A DNA stretch of 64,000 nucleotides from NCBI GenBank assembly GCA_020741775.1, contig DYYG01000063.1, positions 88,429 through 152,428 on the forward strand. The letters run 5' to 3'. Position numbers and translations under genes: made by a program. Within the stretch, counting starts at the first letter, position 1. Every line of letters starts with the position of its first letter. This stretch comes from Methylorubrum populi (GTDB lineage Bacteria; Pseudomonadota; Alphaproteobacteria; Rhizobiales; Beijerinckiaceae). Below the pieces are notes generated by a model. That model was not told where the DNA came from, did not search any database, and worked only from the letters and a program-made list of their open reading frames with translations. Below, piece after piece: positions 48,952 through 57,805 of this stretch.

Positions 48952-50172
48952 TCAGCCGATTTTCCCGTGTGCGGTGCGCAAGGCGGCATCGAGATCGCGG
49001 AAGAGATCGTCCGGATCCTCGATTCCGGCGGAGAGCCGCAGCAGATCGGGCGGGCAGGGCGTGCCCGGCCCCTCCACCGAGGCGCGGTGCTCGATCAGGC
49101 TCTCGACACCGCCGAGCGAGGTTGCCCGCTTCCACAGGCCCACCTGCGCGGCGGTCTCGATGGCCGCCGCCTCGCCGCCGGCCACCCGGATCGACAGCAT
49201 GAAGCCAAAGCCGCCCTCCATCTGACGGGCCGCCACCGCGTGGCCGGGATGCCCGGGCAGGCCCGGATACAGCACGGCGCTCACGAGGGGATGCGCGGAG
49301 AGCCGGGTGGCGAGGCTCAGAGCCCCGGCGCTCTGGGCCGCCGCGCGCAGGGGCAGCGTGCGCAGGCCCCGCATCAGCAGATAGGCCTCGAAGGGCCCGA
49401 GGATCGCGCCCCAGCCGCCCCGGATCGCGACGAGCCGCTCCCAGAACGCGTCCCTGCGGGACCCAGCCAGCACGCCAGCCACCACGTCCGAATGCCCGTT
49501 CAGGATCTTGGTGGCTGAATGCATGACGATGTCGGCGCCGAGGGTCAGCGGCCGGGTCAGGACCGGACTCACGGCGGTGGAATCAACCGCCACGAGGGCG
49601 CCGGCTTCGCGGGCGATCGCGGTGATCGCGGCGATGTCGGCGATTGTGCAGAGCGGGTTGCCGGGCGTCTCGATCCAGACGAGCCGGGTCTTGCCGGGGC
49701 GGATCGCCGCCCGCACCGCCTCCGGATCCTCCATCGCCACGAAATCGACCGTGAGGTCGAGGCGCGGGGCCTCCTGGCGCAGCCAGCGGCGCAGACCCCA
49801 ATACATCACCTCGGGCGCCACTACGTGGTCGCCGCGCTCCAGAGCGCAGAACACGGCCGTCGCTGCGGCCATGCCGGAGCTGAACAGCAGGGCCCCGGCC
49901 TCCGCCCGTTCGAGGGCGGCGATCACGTCTTCCGCCTCCCGCGCGGTGGCATTGTCCGGCCGGGCATAGGAGAAGCCGGAGCGATAGGCGTTGTCGGGAT
50001 CGCGCAGATAGGTGGTCGAGAGGTGGAGCGGCGGCACCACCGCCCGGGTCACGGGTTCGATCCGCCCGAGCGCCTGCGCCGCCAGCGTGCGCGGGGTCCA
50101 TTCCGCTGGCGACAGACTGTGCGCGGCTTGCGCTGCATCCGGATCGCCGTGGGGCGCGTTGGACCGGCTCAT
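48952..50172 (-). CDS. Cys/Met metabolism PLP enzyme (cystathionine gamma-synthase/beta-lyase family)
   Basis: 406 residues from the ATG at 50172 (MSRSNAPHGDPD); the frame further upstream is antisense to tspO. Fold type I PLP enzyme: VVPPLHLSTTYLRDPDNAY, SYARPDNATAREAED, SSGMAAATAVF, and the PLP lysine in MHSATKILNGHSDV. SLGGVESLIEHRAS near the C-terminus is the family motif. The exact reaction (synthase or lyase) is not distinguishable from sequence. It participates in methionine/cysteine interconversion. Confidence 0.87.
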   Translation of the reverse strand: MSRSNAPHGDPDAAQAAHSLSPAEWTPRTLAAQALGRIEPVTRAVVPPLHLSTTYLRDPDNAYRSGFSYARPDNATAREAEDVIAALERAEAGALLFSSGMAAATAVFCALERGDHVVAPEVMYWGLRRWLRQEAPRLDLTVDFVAMEDPEAVRAAIRPGKTRLVWIETPGNPLCTIADIAAITAIAREAGALVAVDSTAVSPVLTRPLTLGADIVMHSATKILNGHSDVVAGVLAGSRRDAFWERLVAIRGGWGAILGPFEAYLLMRGLRTLPLRAAAQSAGALSLATRLSAHPLVSAVLYPGLPGHPGHAVAARQMEGGFGFMLSIRVAGGEAAAIETAAQVGLWKRATSLGGVESLIEHRASVEGPGTPCPPDLLRLSAGIEDPDDLFRDLDAALRTAHGKIG

Positions 50173-50271
50173 GGATGACACCTCGTCCGCTATCGGGATC
50201 GGCCATTGGCTTGAGCGAATCCGCCCCAGCGGGCAAGGCAGGGAAATGAAGAACGGAGCTTTGCACAGCGC

Positions 50272-50787
50272 ATGAGCGCCCTGGACATCCCCGAGCGGCC
50301 GGCCCTGCCGCCGCTTCCCCGGCTCGCCGCCGCGATCCTGCCGGTCGCCCTCGTGACGGCCATCGGCTCGCTGTCGACCGGCTCGAACATCGAGGAATGG
50401 TACACGACCATCCGGAAGCCGGCCTTCAACCCACCGAACTGGGTGTTTCCGCTGGCCTGGACCATCCTCTACACGATGATCGCCGTCTCGCTGTGGCGCC
50501 TGCTGGGAGCCCGGCCGGTGCAGGGGCCGGCGCGCCGTGCATGGTGGCTGGCGCTCGCGGCCTTCGCGGCACAGCTCGCCCTCAACGCCGCCTGGACGCC
50601 GGTTTTCTTCGCCGCCCACGAACTGGGCCTCGCCCTGATCGTGGCGGTGGCGATGCTGGCGATGATCCTATGGACGATCCGCCTGTCCTGGCGCTTCGAT
50701 CGCGCCGCCGCTTTGCTGCTCGTGCCCTACGCCGCCTGGGTCAGCTTCGCCTGCCTGTTGAACGGCACCATCTGGCAGATGAATTGA
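50272..50787 (+). CDS. tspO: TspO/MBR family tryptophan-rich sensory protein
   Basis: 171-residue five-helix membrane protein homologous to TspO, a porphyrin/tetrapyrrole-binding protein of the bacterial envelope and mitochondria. Diagnostic motifs are WYTTIRKPAFNPPNWVFPLA, WTILYTMIAVSLW and LNAAWTPVFFAAHELGLAL, with the C-terminal PYAAWVSFACLLNGTIWQMN. Divergent from the trans-sulfuration gene with 99 bp between. In Rhodobacter TspO modulates pigment gene expression; its role here is unproven. Confidence 0.93.
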   Translation: MSALDIPERPALPPLPRLAAAILPVALVTAIGSLSTGSNIEEWYTTIRKPAFNPPNWVFPLAWTILYTMIAVSLWRLLGARPVQGPARRAWWLALAAFAAQLALNAAWTPVFFAAHELGLALIVAVAMLAMILWTIRLSWRFDRAAALLLVPYAAWVSFACLLNGTIWQMN

Positions 50788-50797
50788 CCGTCTCAAG

Positions 50798-50834
50798 CGA
50801 CATCCGGTCTTTCCCTTCGGGATAGCGGATGTCG
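50798..50834. terminator. Hairpin between tspO and the receiver gene
   Basis: Perfect 9-bp stem CGACATCCG (50798-50806) and CGGATGTCG (50826-50834), with a 19-nt loop that itself contains TCCC-TTC-GGGA. It lies between two converging genes, so a bidirectional terminator is likely. Confidence 0.55.
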
Positions 50835-50898
50835 TCCGGTCACGGAGACGGCGCGGGTTGGCCGATGCCATCGCCGGCCTGAGCCACCGAAACCGGAT

Positions 50899-51264
50899 TC
50901 AGGCCGCCAGGGCCCGCGTCACGGTCGAGCGCAGATCGGCCAGGGAGAACGGCTTGGTCAGCACGTCGGTCACGATGGCATCGAGGCCGCGGGCGCGTTC
51001 GCGCTGGTCGGCGAAGCCCGTCATCAGCAGGATCGTCAGATCGGGATAATCGCGCTTGGCCGCGAGGGCGAGAGCGATGCCGTCCATCAACGGCATCCGG
51101 ATGTCGGTCAGCATCAGGTCGAAGCCGCCGGCGGATTCCGAGAGTCGGTCCAGGCCGTCGCTGCCATCGATGGCTGTGATCACGGTGTGACCATCGAGTT
51201 CCAGCCCCCGCTTGAGGAAGCCGCGTATCGTATCTTCGTCATCCACGAGCAGGATGCGCGCCAT
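50899..51264 (-). CDS. CpdR-like single-domain response regulator
   Basis: 121 residues, receiver only. Intact pocket: ILLVDDED, acceptor Asp in LTDIRMPLMDG, LLMTGFAD, TKPFS. Length and start (MARILLVDDEDTIRGFLKR) are close to CpdR of Caulobacter and rhizobia, which controls ClpXP proteolysis and the cell cycle. CpdR identity is likely but not certain, since single-domain receivers are similar to each other. It lies 175 bp downstream of hpt in the same direction. Confidence 0.78.
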   Translation of the reverse strand: MARILLVDDEDTIRGFLKRGLELDGHTVITAIDGSDGLDRLSESAGGFDLMLTDIRMPLMDGIALALAAKRDYPDLTILLMTGFADQRERARGLDAIVTDVLTKPFSLADLRSTVTRALAA

Positions 51265-51439
51265 GACCGGGCGTCCTCTCCTATTCCTTCAAAGCAGCGT
51301 CGCGAAGACGAAGGCCGATCACATCGCCTCAGTCACCGCGCGAAAGCGCGGCCTGTCAAGCATCCTGCGCCGACGGAGTTCCATGGACTGCCGATTCCGC
51401 GGAAGTGTCGCGGATTTATCGGGAATTCCACCGAGCCGG

Positions 51440-52009
51440 TCAGGTGCCGCCGAACAGGTCCGCGTCGCTGCTGTCGTAATCGACGAGGCCGACGAAGGGG
51501 AGCTGGCGAAAGGCATGGGCTGCATCCATGCCGTAGCCGACGACGAACACGTCGGGGCAGGTGAAGCCGACGAAATCGGCATCGATCGTCACCGCCCGCT
51601 TACCGGGCTTTTCCAGCAGCACGGCGGTGAGCACGCGCTTGGCGCCCCGGGCCATCAGGAGATCCTTGGCGAAGACGACGGTGCGGCCGGATTCGAGAAT
51701 GTCATCGATGAGCAGCACGTCGCGCCCGCGCACCTCGCTCTGGACGTCACGCAGGATCTCGACCTGACCGGAAGAGACGGTAGAGGTGCGGTAGCTCGAC
51801 AGGTGAACGAACTCGACCTGCGGCGAGAGCCCGGCGCGGTGCAACGCGCGCAGCAGGTCGGCAGCGAACATGAAGCTGCCCTTGAGCACCGCGACGACGA
51901 GCAGATTCTCAGGGTTGGCCGCGACGATCTCGGCGGCCAGTTCCTCGTTGCGCTTGGCGATGGCCGCCTCGTCGAACAGGACGCGGACGCGTTTCGATGC
52001 GATGCTCAT
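51440..52009 (-). CDS. hpt: Hypoxanthine phosphoribosyltransferase
   Basis: 189 residues from the ATG at 52009 (MSIASKRVRVLFDE). Purine salvage enzyme converting hypoxanthine/guanine and PRPP to IMP/GMP. The PRPP motif is VLLIDDILESGRTV (about 98-111), the flexible loop is HLSSYRTSTVSSG and the substrate-binding end is DFVGFTCPDVFVVGYGMD. Upstream 52010-52282 holds no gene and should contain the promoter. Confidence 0.94.
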   Translation of the reverse strand: MSIASKRVRVLFDEAAIAKRNEELAAEIVAANPENLLVVAVLKGSFMFAADLLRALHRAGLSPQVEFVHLSSYRTSTVSSGQVEILRDVQSEVRGRDVLLIDDILESGRTVVFAKDLLMARGAKRVLTAVLLEKPGKRAVTIDADFVGFTCPDVFVVGYGMDAAHAFRQLPFVGLVDYDSSDADLFGGT

Positions 52010-52282
52010 GCGGCTCGGTGCTTCCGGGATATTTTCTTGGGGCAACGCCGCCGATGGCGGACGGGGCCGAATTTCGGCGAACGGACAATGTCTCCGCATC
52101 TTACCATGCGATGCCCGCTCCGCCAGAGTACTCTTCGCCGGTGCCGATCCTGGCGCGGGATCGAAGCCCCTGCCGAAACAAGGACCTGAAGCACCGGCCC
52201 GTCGGCCATGTCCGAGATCGGGGCGATACCGGGCCCCGGCGGCCGAAATGGCGATACCCAAGCCCGATCCGGCGCCGGACCC

Positions 52283-53038
52283 TCACCTGTCCGGTTGCGT
52301 CTCCACCTCCGCCGGGCCGGGTCCGGTCGCGAACCTTACTTCGACCTGGCGCCCCTTTTCCGGCGGCGCCGACAGGCTGGCCTTGAAGCGCGCCCGTTCG
52401 CTGGGCTCGAGGGCGCCGCGCGGGCCGGGAACACTCCAGCGATAGAGCGGCTGCCCGGAGGGATCACGGATCTCGACCTCGATCGGCGGCACCGGCACGC
52501 GCTCGCGGGCGACGCTGACGATGTCCCCCTCCACCACGAGCCGGGCAGGATTGTCGCCCTCGGCCGGAATCTGAAAGGCGGCGATGTCCCTGATGTCGAT
52601 GCCGCGCAGATTCACCGGCAGGCCGATCCCGGCGAACAGGCTGGCGGTCTGCGGCATCGCCCGCACCACGGTGACGCGGCCGAGCAGAACCAGCGGAACG
52701 AGCGCGGCGAGGGCAAGGCCAGCGACCACGGCGGGCGGGAGGCGGCGGCCGGCCCTGGCCGGCTTCGTCCGTTTGCGATTCTTCGTCGCGATCGGACGCG
52801 GTCGGCGGGGGGCATCCTCGGCCGGGTCAGCCTCGGGCGGCGGAGCGGCAGCCTCGGGCTCGGGCGAAGCAGCCTCTTCCGCTTCCGACATCTCCTCGAA
52901 CAGCGCGGTGGTCACCTCGTCGGATGAGATGAACCATGTTTCGCGGCAGGCGGCGCAGCGCACCGAGCGTCCCGCCGTCCCGACGCGCTCGGCATCGATG
53001 CGATACTCGCTGGCGCAGGCCGGGCAGACGATCAGCAT
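52283..53038 (-). CDS. MJ0042 zinc-ribbon protein with DUF3426-like domain
   Basis: 251 residues. The N-terminal zinc finger (residues 1-37) has CPACASEYRID and CAACRETWF. An acidic, Pro-rich linker and a basic patch (KNRKRTKPARAGRR) precede one membrane span (PAVVAGLALAALVPLVLLG, about 100-120). The C-terminal domain (about 130-245) starts near LPVNLRGIDIRDIAAFQI. It is divergent from ftsE; this neighbourhood recurs in Rhizobiales. Function unknown; perhaps an envelope or division accessory. Confidence 0.85.
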   Translation of the reverse strand: MLIVCPACASEYRIDAERVGTAGRSVRCAACRETWFISSDEVTTALFEEMSEAEEAASPEPEAAAPPPEADPAEDAPRRPRPIATKNRKRTKPARAGRRLPPAVVAGLALAALVPLVLLGRVTVVRAMPQTASLFAGIGLPVNLRGIDIRDIAAFQIPAEGDNPARLVVEGDIVSVARERVPVPPIEVEIRDPSGQPLYRWSVPGPRGALEPSERARFKASLSAPPEKGRQVEVRFATGPGPAEVETQPDR

Positions 53039-53223
53039 GGCGAGGGAGGGGCCGAGTTGGGGTCACGGGCCGGCAGCGGGTTGCCGCGCTCGCGAAAAGG
53101 ACACAAACGTTCTCCCCGAGTAGGGTTAACCGGCCGTGAAGCCTCTCGCGGCATAGCCGATCTGCGGCAGGTCCTCAGCGGATCTTCGCCCATCTCGAAG
53201 TCGAAGCGTGGAGTGTTGGGGCC

Positions 53224-53937
53224 TTGTCGGCTGGGAAGAACACGGGCAGCCTCCTGTCCGGCGCGGAGGAGCCCGTCGTCCGGTTCGAGAGCGTCGGCAT
53301 GCGCTACGGCCTCGGGCCGGAGATCCTGTCCGACGTGAGCTTCGAGATCGCACCGCATTCCTTCCAATTTCTCACCGGGCCCTCGGGCGCCGGCAAGACG
53401 ACCCTGCTGCGCCTGATCCTGCTCTCGGTGCGCCCGACCCGTGGTTTGGTCTCGGTGTTCGGCAAGGAGGTCAGTGGCATCTCCAACAATGCGCTGACCG
53501 GCCTGCGCCGCCGGATGGGTGTGGTGTTCCAGGATTTTCGCCTGCTCGATCACCTCACCACCTACGAGAACGTGGCCCTGCCCCTGCGCGTGCAGGAGCG
53601 GGCGGAGGCGAGCTACCGCGCGGAAGTGGTCGAGCTTCTGCGCTGGGTCGGCCTCGGCGAGCGCATGCACGTCCTGCCGCCGCTGCTCTCCGGCGGCGAG
53701 AAGCAGCGCGCGGCGATCGCCCGCGCCCTGATCGCCCGGCCTGAGCTGCTGCTCGCGGACGAGCCCACCGGCAACGTCGATCCGAGCCTGGCGCGGCGCC
53801 TGCTGCGGCTGTTCATGGAATTGAATCGGCTCGGCACCTCGGTGGTGATCGCCACCCACGATTACAGCCTGATGGATCTGGTCGAGGCGCGCCGCATGGT
53901 GCTCTCCGATGGCCGCCTGCGGGTGGAGGGCCCATGA
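53224..53937 (+). CDS. ftsE: Cell division ATP-binding protein FtsE
   Basis: 237-residue ABC ATPase that with FtsX controls septal peptidoglycan hydrolysis. Walker A GPSGAGKTT (about 57-65), Q-loop FQDFRLLDHLTTYENVALPL, signature LSGGEKQRAAIARAL, Walker B LLLADEPTGNVD and IATHDYSLMD. The start appears to be TTG at 53224; no ATG or GTG fits in frame. The stop overlaps ftsX (ATGA). Confidence 0.93.
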   Translation: MSAGKNTGSLLSGAEEPVVRFESVGMRYGLGPEILSDVSFEIAPHSFQFLTGPSGAGKTTLLRLILLSVRPTRGLVSVFGKEVSGISNNALTGLRRRMGVVFQDFRLLDHLTTYENVALPLRVQERAEASYRAEVVELLRWVGLGERMHVLPPLLSGGEKQRAAIARALIARPELLLADEPTGNVDPSLARRLLRLFMELNRLGTSVVIATHDYSLMDLVEARRMVLSDGRLRVEGP

Positions 53938-54899
53938 GCGACGTGCGCTCCCCCGCTCAGGGCGACGCCGCCCGGTCCGCCGCCGAACCGCCTCTGCCGG
54001 CCAACCTGCGCCGCAATGCGCCCCTGGTGCCGACCGACTCGGCGGCGAGCCGCGCGCTCGCGGCGGTCATCGCCATCCTCACCTTTCTCGCCGCGCTCTG
54101 TGCCGGCGCGGCCGAGATCGCCGTCTCCAGCGCCGGACAATGGCAGAGCAGCGTCGCTCAGGAAGTCACCATCCAGATCCGCCCAGGAGCCGGGCGCGAC
54201 ATCGAGGCGGATGTGAAGCGGGCGGAATCCATCGCCCGGGCGGCGCAAGGCATAGTGGGCGCCCGGGTCTTCTCCAAGGGTGAGGCGGAGCGATTGCTTG
54301 AGCCGTGGCTCGGCAGCGGGCTCGATCTTTCGGACCTGCCGGTGCCGCGGCTGATCGCGCTCACTCTCTCGGACGACGGACAGCCCGATCTCAAAGCCCT
54401 GCGCACGTCACTCACCGAAGCTTTGCCAGGCGTGGCGAGCCTCGACGACCACGCGCTCTGGCTCCAGCGCCTCTCGACCATGGCGAACACCTTCGCCGGC
54501 ATCGGCATCGGCATCGTCGTCCTGGTGCTGCTGGCGACCGGCCTCGCCGTGGTCTTCGCGACCCGCGGCGCCATGGCCGGAAACCGGGAGGTGGTCGAGG
54601 TGCTGCATTTCGTGGGCGCCGATGACGATTACATCGCCAAGGCGTTTCAGAGCCGGTTCTTCCGCCTCGGCCTCAGGGGAGGGGCTTTCGGTGCCGGCGC
54701 CGCGCTCCTGACCTGTGCGCTCGCCGGGTTGCTGGCGCGGATGTCGCGCTCCGGCCCGACCGGGGAAGAGATCGAAGCTCTGTTCGGGACATTCCAGATC
54801 GGCTGGCGGGGATACGCTCTGATCGTGTTGATCGGCGTCATCGCCTCCCTCGTCACCGCGACGGTGTCGCGGTTCACCGTGCGGCGCTTCCTCCGTTAG
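53934..54899 (+). CDS. ftsX: Cell division protein FtsX
   Basis: 321-residue membrane partner of FtsE. A cytoplasmic N-terminus (1-40) is followed by TM1 (LAAVIAILTFLAALCAGAAE), a periplasmic domain (about 65-175) and three further spans (FAGIGIGIVVLVLLATGLAV; about 240-265; ALIVLIGVIASLVTA). The order and four-span layout match FtsX. Overlaps ftsE by four bases. Confidence 0.92.
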   Translation: MSDVRSPAQGDAARSAAEPPLPANLRRNAPLVPTDSAASRALAAVIAILTFLAALCAGAAEIAVSSAGQWQSSVAQEVTIQIRPGAGRDIEADVKRAESIARAAQGIVGARVFSKGEAERLLEPWLGSGLDLSDLPVPRLIALTLSDDGQPDLKALRTSLTEALPGVASLDDHALWLQRLSTMANTFAGIGIGIVVLVLLATGLAVVFATRGAMAGNREVVEVLHFVGADDDYIAKAFQSRFFRLGLRGGAFGAGAALLTCALAGLLARMSRSGPTGEEIEALFGTFQIGWRGYALIVLIGVIASLVTATVSRFTVRRFLR

Positions 54900-54994
54900 G
54901 ATGGATGGCCGTCGCCGACGTTAACCTTTCATCAACTCTCGCGGGCCGAGACTTTCCCGGCACGAAACCGTCATGAGCCGCTGCCCCGTCCGTC

Positions 54995-55846
54995 ATGCTT
55001 CCGCGAGTGCCCCGCCGACTGGCGGCCGGCCTGGGCCGGCGCCCTGGGACCATCCCCTGCGATGGCTCCCCCGAAGCGCTCGGCTGGCCCTGGAGGGACC
55101 TGTCGACCCGCGACCCGATCCGGCTGCCGAAGGTGGCCGTCACGCGGATGAGGGGTGATCGACCGCGCGTGGGTGCCTGGGTCCTCCGATCGCTCCTCAG
55201 CCTCGGCCTGGTCGGCGTGCTTGCCCTGGCCGGCGGCTTTCTCGCCTTCGTCGCCGAGGTCGAGCGGGCGGAACGGCCGAGCCTCGACGGGGTGGACGGG
55301 ATCGTGGCCATGACCGGCGGCGCGCAGCGGATCGGCGACGCCATCGATCTGCTCGCGGGCGGTCGCGGCAAGAGGCTGCTGATCTCCGGCGTGAATGAGC
55401 GCACCACGCGCGACGAGATCATCCGGCTCAATCCCGCCCAGGAGCATTGGATCTCCTGCTGCGTCGATCTGGATTACCGGGCACGCAACACCATCGGCAA
55501 CGCCATCGAGACCCGGCGCTGGATGCGCCGCCACCGCTTCGGCACCATCGCGGTGGTGACGTCGAGCTACCACATGCCCCGCACCCTCGTGGAATTGCGG
55601 CATGCCTTGAACGCGGGAGAGACCGTGATCCCCTATCCGGTCGTCGCGGATGGTCTTGAGATCGACCGTTGGTGGACCGATCCGGCGGTGACGCGCCTCC
55701 TCGGCGCCGAATATCTCAAGTTTCTCGTCGCTTGGCTGCGCACCCGGTTCGAGAGCGATCCCGAACAGTCGCGCTTCGCCGTGCTGATCGGCCGCCGGCC
55801 ACCGATCAAAATCGTCGCCGAGCGCCTTTTGAACGAGGCCAACTGA
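54995..55846 (+). CDS. YdcF/SanA-family (DUF218) membrane protein
   Basis: 283 residues from the ATG at 54995; an internal ATG at 55148 would give 232 residues beginning just before the single membrane span (VLRSLLSLGLVGVLALAGGF) and is a serious alternative. The DUF218 domain has DGIVAMTGGAQRIGDAIDLL, KRLLISGVNE, DYRARNTIGNAIETRRWM and VVTSSYHMPRTLVELRH. Members such as ElyC and SanA act in envelope integrity. It follows ftsX after about 95 bp. Confidence 0.85.
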   Translation: MLPRVPRRLAAGLGRRPGTIPCDGSPEALGWPWRDLSTRDPIRLPKVAVTRMRGDRPRVGAWVLRSLLSLGLVGVLALAGGFLAFVAEVERAERPSLDGVDGIVAMTGGAQRIGDAIDLLAGGRGKRLLISGVNERTTRDEIIRLNPAQEHWISCCVDLDYRARNTIGNAIETRRWMRRHRFGTIAVVTSSYHMPRTLVELRHALNAGETVIPYPVVADGLEIDRWWTDPAVTRLLGAEYLKFLVAWLRTRFESDPEQSRFAVLIGRRPPIKIVAERLLNEAN

Positions 55847-55859
55847 AACGGGGGCCGCC

Positions 55860-56249
55860 TCAGACGGGCAAGAGCAAGTCCGCCACAGCCTTGACGACCG
55901 CATCGAGCGCCACCGGCTTCTCGAGCCGGATCACGGACGCGTAGCCGGCGGGCAGCGCTTCCATGTCGTAGCCGGTCATGATCAGGAACGGGACGCGCCG
56001 GGCGAGCAGCAGATCGGCGATGGCGTAAGCCCGCTCGCCCCGGAGATTGATGTCGAGGATCACCCCGTCCGGCTGAGGTTGCTCCTCAAGGAAAGCCCTG
56101 GCCGCGTTGATGCTCGCGGCCGGTCCGAGGACGATGGCCCCGACGCGCCTCAAGCCTTGGCTCAGTTCGTCCGCCCAGAAATAATCGTCCTCGACCACCA
56201 ACAGCCGACGGCTACGCAACGCACTCTCTGGCAACGGGTTCTCCTTCAT
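55860..56249 (-). CDS. Stand-alone receiver domain protein
   Basis: 129 residues from the ATG at 56249 (MKENPLPESALRSRR), with an AGGA-type site upstream; an upstream start at 56321 adds 24 residues. Receiver only, intact: VVEDD, acceptor Asp in ILDINLRGERAY, IMTGYDM, LEKPV. The ILDINLRGE form is typical of orphan alphaproteobacterial receivers. No cognate kinase adjoins it; the chemosensory hybrids in this window are possible but unproven partners. Confidence 0.85.
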   Translation of the reverse strand: MKENPLPESALRSRRLLVVEDDYFWADELSQGLRRVGAIVLGPAASINAARAFLEEQPQPDGVILDINLRGERAYAIADLLLARRVPFLIMTGYDMEALPAGYASVIRLEKPVALDAVVKAVADLLLPV

Positions 56250-56320
56250 GATCCGATCCTGCGAAGACGCAAACGGATCCTCGGCCGGTTGACACAGCGG
56301 CGCCCCTTGCTGGGGAGGCA

Positions 56321-56360
56321 TACTTAATATGAGTTAATCGACTTCACGTATAAATTGGTC
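56321..56360. promoter_or_regulatory. AT-rich divergent promoter region (receiver gene / proB)
   Basis: A 40-bp AT-rich island (TACTTAATATGAGTTAATCG onward) in otherwise GC-rich DNA lies between divergent genes; TTAAT occurs twice 11 bp apart. No consensus -35/-10 pair could be fixed, so only the general promoter location is proposed. Confidence 0.25.
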
Positions 56361-56515
56361 GCGACACCACCGCGCACCGTCCTTTGGTACCCCCCTCCCG
56401 TGGTGCACGCAGAGCAAGGATCTGGCCAAGCCCGGCCGCTTCATGCACAGAACCGGGCAACGGAGCACAGTGCCCGTTCCGCAATCCCGATCACGACGAC
56501 CGAAACGACTTGCGC

Positions 56516-57649
56516 ATGACCGTGGCTCGTCCGCCCGCCCTCGAAGATTTTCGCCGCGTCGTCATCAAGGTCGGCTCGGCTCTCCTCGTGGATCGGGGGC
56601 AGGGGCGCCTGCGCCATGCTTGGCTCGCCGCCCTCGCCGAGGACATCGCCGACCTGCACGGGCGCGGCGTGGATGTCGTCGTGGTGTCCTCCGGCGCGGT
56701 CGCCCTGGGGCGGACCGTGCTCGGATTGCCCCCAGGTGCCCTGCGCCTCGAAGAGAGCCAAGCCTCGGCCGCCGTAGGCCAGATCGCGCTGGCCCGCTAC
56801 TGGACCGAGGCGCTCGGCCACCACGACATCGTGGCCGGGCAAGTGCTGGTCACGCCCAGGGATACCGAGGAGCGCCGCCGTTACCTCAATGCCCGCGCCA
56901 CGGTGCAGAAGCTGCTCGAAGTGAGGGCCGTGCCCGTCGTCAACGAGAACGACACGGTGGCGACCGCCGAGATCCGCTACGGCGACAACGACCGTTTGGC
57001 CGCCCGCGTCGCCACGATGATCAGCGCCGACGTGCTGGTGCTGTTCTCGGATATCGACGGCCTCTACACCGCGCCCCCGCATACCGACCCGCAGGCCCGG
57101 CATCTGCCGGTGGTGGAGCGGGTCACGGCGGAGATCGAGGCAATGGCCGGCGGGCCCGCCTCCGAACTGTCCCGCGGCGGCATGCGCACCAAGATCGAGG
57201 CGGCCAAGATCGCGGCCAGCGGCGGCACCCACATGATCATCGCCGACGGGCGGGCCAAGAATCCGTTGCGCGCTGTCCGCGAGGGCGGTCGTTGCAGCTG
57301 GTTCCTGTCGGGCTCGACCCCGACGGCGGCCCGCAAGACCTGGATCGCCGGGGCGCTGGAGACCTCCGGCACCCTCGTCGTCGATGCCGGGGCGGCGCGG
57401 GCGCTCGAAGGTGGGGCGAGTCTTCTGCCGGTGGGCGTCACCGCGATCGAGGGCAGCTTCGCCAAGGGCGACGCCGTGCTGATCCGCGGCCCGGAAGGAC
57501 GCATCCTCGGACGGGGTTTGGTGGCTTATGACAGCGTCGACGCCGCCGCCATCATCGGCCGCTCCAGCCGCGAGATCGCCGCCGCCTCGGTCCAGGCCGG
57601 GCGAACGGAGATGATTCACCGCGACGATCTCGCCATGGTGGGAAGCTGA
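56516..57649 (+). CDS. proB: Glutamate 5-kinase
   Basis: 377 residues from the ATG at 56516 (MTVARPPALEDFRR). First step of proline synthesis. The amino-acid kinase domain has VVIKVGSALLV, VVVVSSGAVALGR, VPVVNENDTVAT, YGDNDRLAARVA and FSDIDGLYT. A C-terminal PUA domain (about 275-375) starts near SGTLVVDAGAARAL. proA follows after 156 bp. In many relatives obgE precedes proB; here a divergent receiver gene does. Confidence 0.95.
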   Translation: MTVARPPALEDFRRVVIKVGSALLVDRGQGRLRHAWLAALAEDIADLHGRGVDVVVVSSGAVALGRTVLGLPPGALRLEESQASAAVGQIALARYWTEALGHHDIVAGQVLVTPRDTEERRRYLNARATVQKLLEVRAVPVVNENDTVATAEIRYGDNDRLAARVATMISADVLVLFSDIDGLYTAPPHTDPQARHLPVVERVTAEIEAMAGGPASELSRGGMRTKIEAAKIAASGGTHMIIADGRAKNPLRAVREGGRCSWFLSGSTPTAARKTWIAGALETSGTLVVDAGAARALEGGASLLPVGVTAIEGSFAKGDAVLIRGPEGRILGRGLVAYDSVDAAAIIGRSSREIAAASVQAGRTEMIHRDDLAMVGS

Positions 57650-57723
57650 CCTCCCGAACACGGCACCGGGCGGGCCCGATCTTCGCAACGGCAACATCCG
57701 AGCTTGTTCTACCGGCCGGCGAC

Positions 57724-57770
57724 GTGCAATCGGGCCCGTGAACGTGCATATGCATGCAATTGTGCAATCG
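57724..57770. promoter_or_regulatory. TGCA-rich repeat patch between proB and proA
   Basis: GTGCAATCG occurs directly repeated at 57724-57732 and 57762-57770. Between them TGCATATGCATGCAATTGTG packs palindromic TGCATATGCA and TGCATGCA. This dense TGCA cluster stands out in the 156-bp spacer and could be an operator. The half-motif ATTGTGCA also occurs in the palindrome at the dusB start. Confidence 0.3.
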
Positions 57771-57805
57771 CGCCGTCTTCTTGGCGCCAGACGGGAAGCG
57801 GGACC

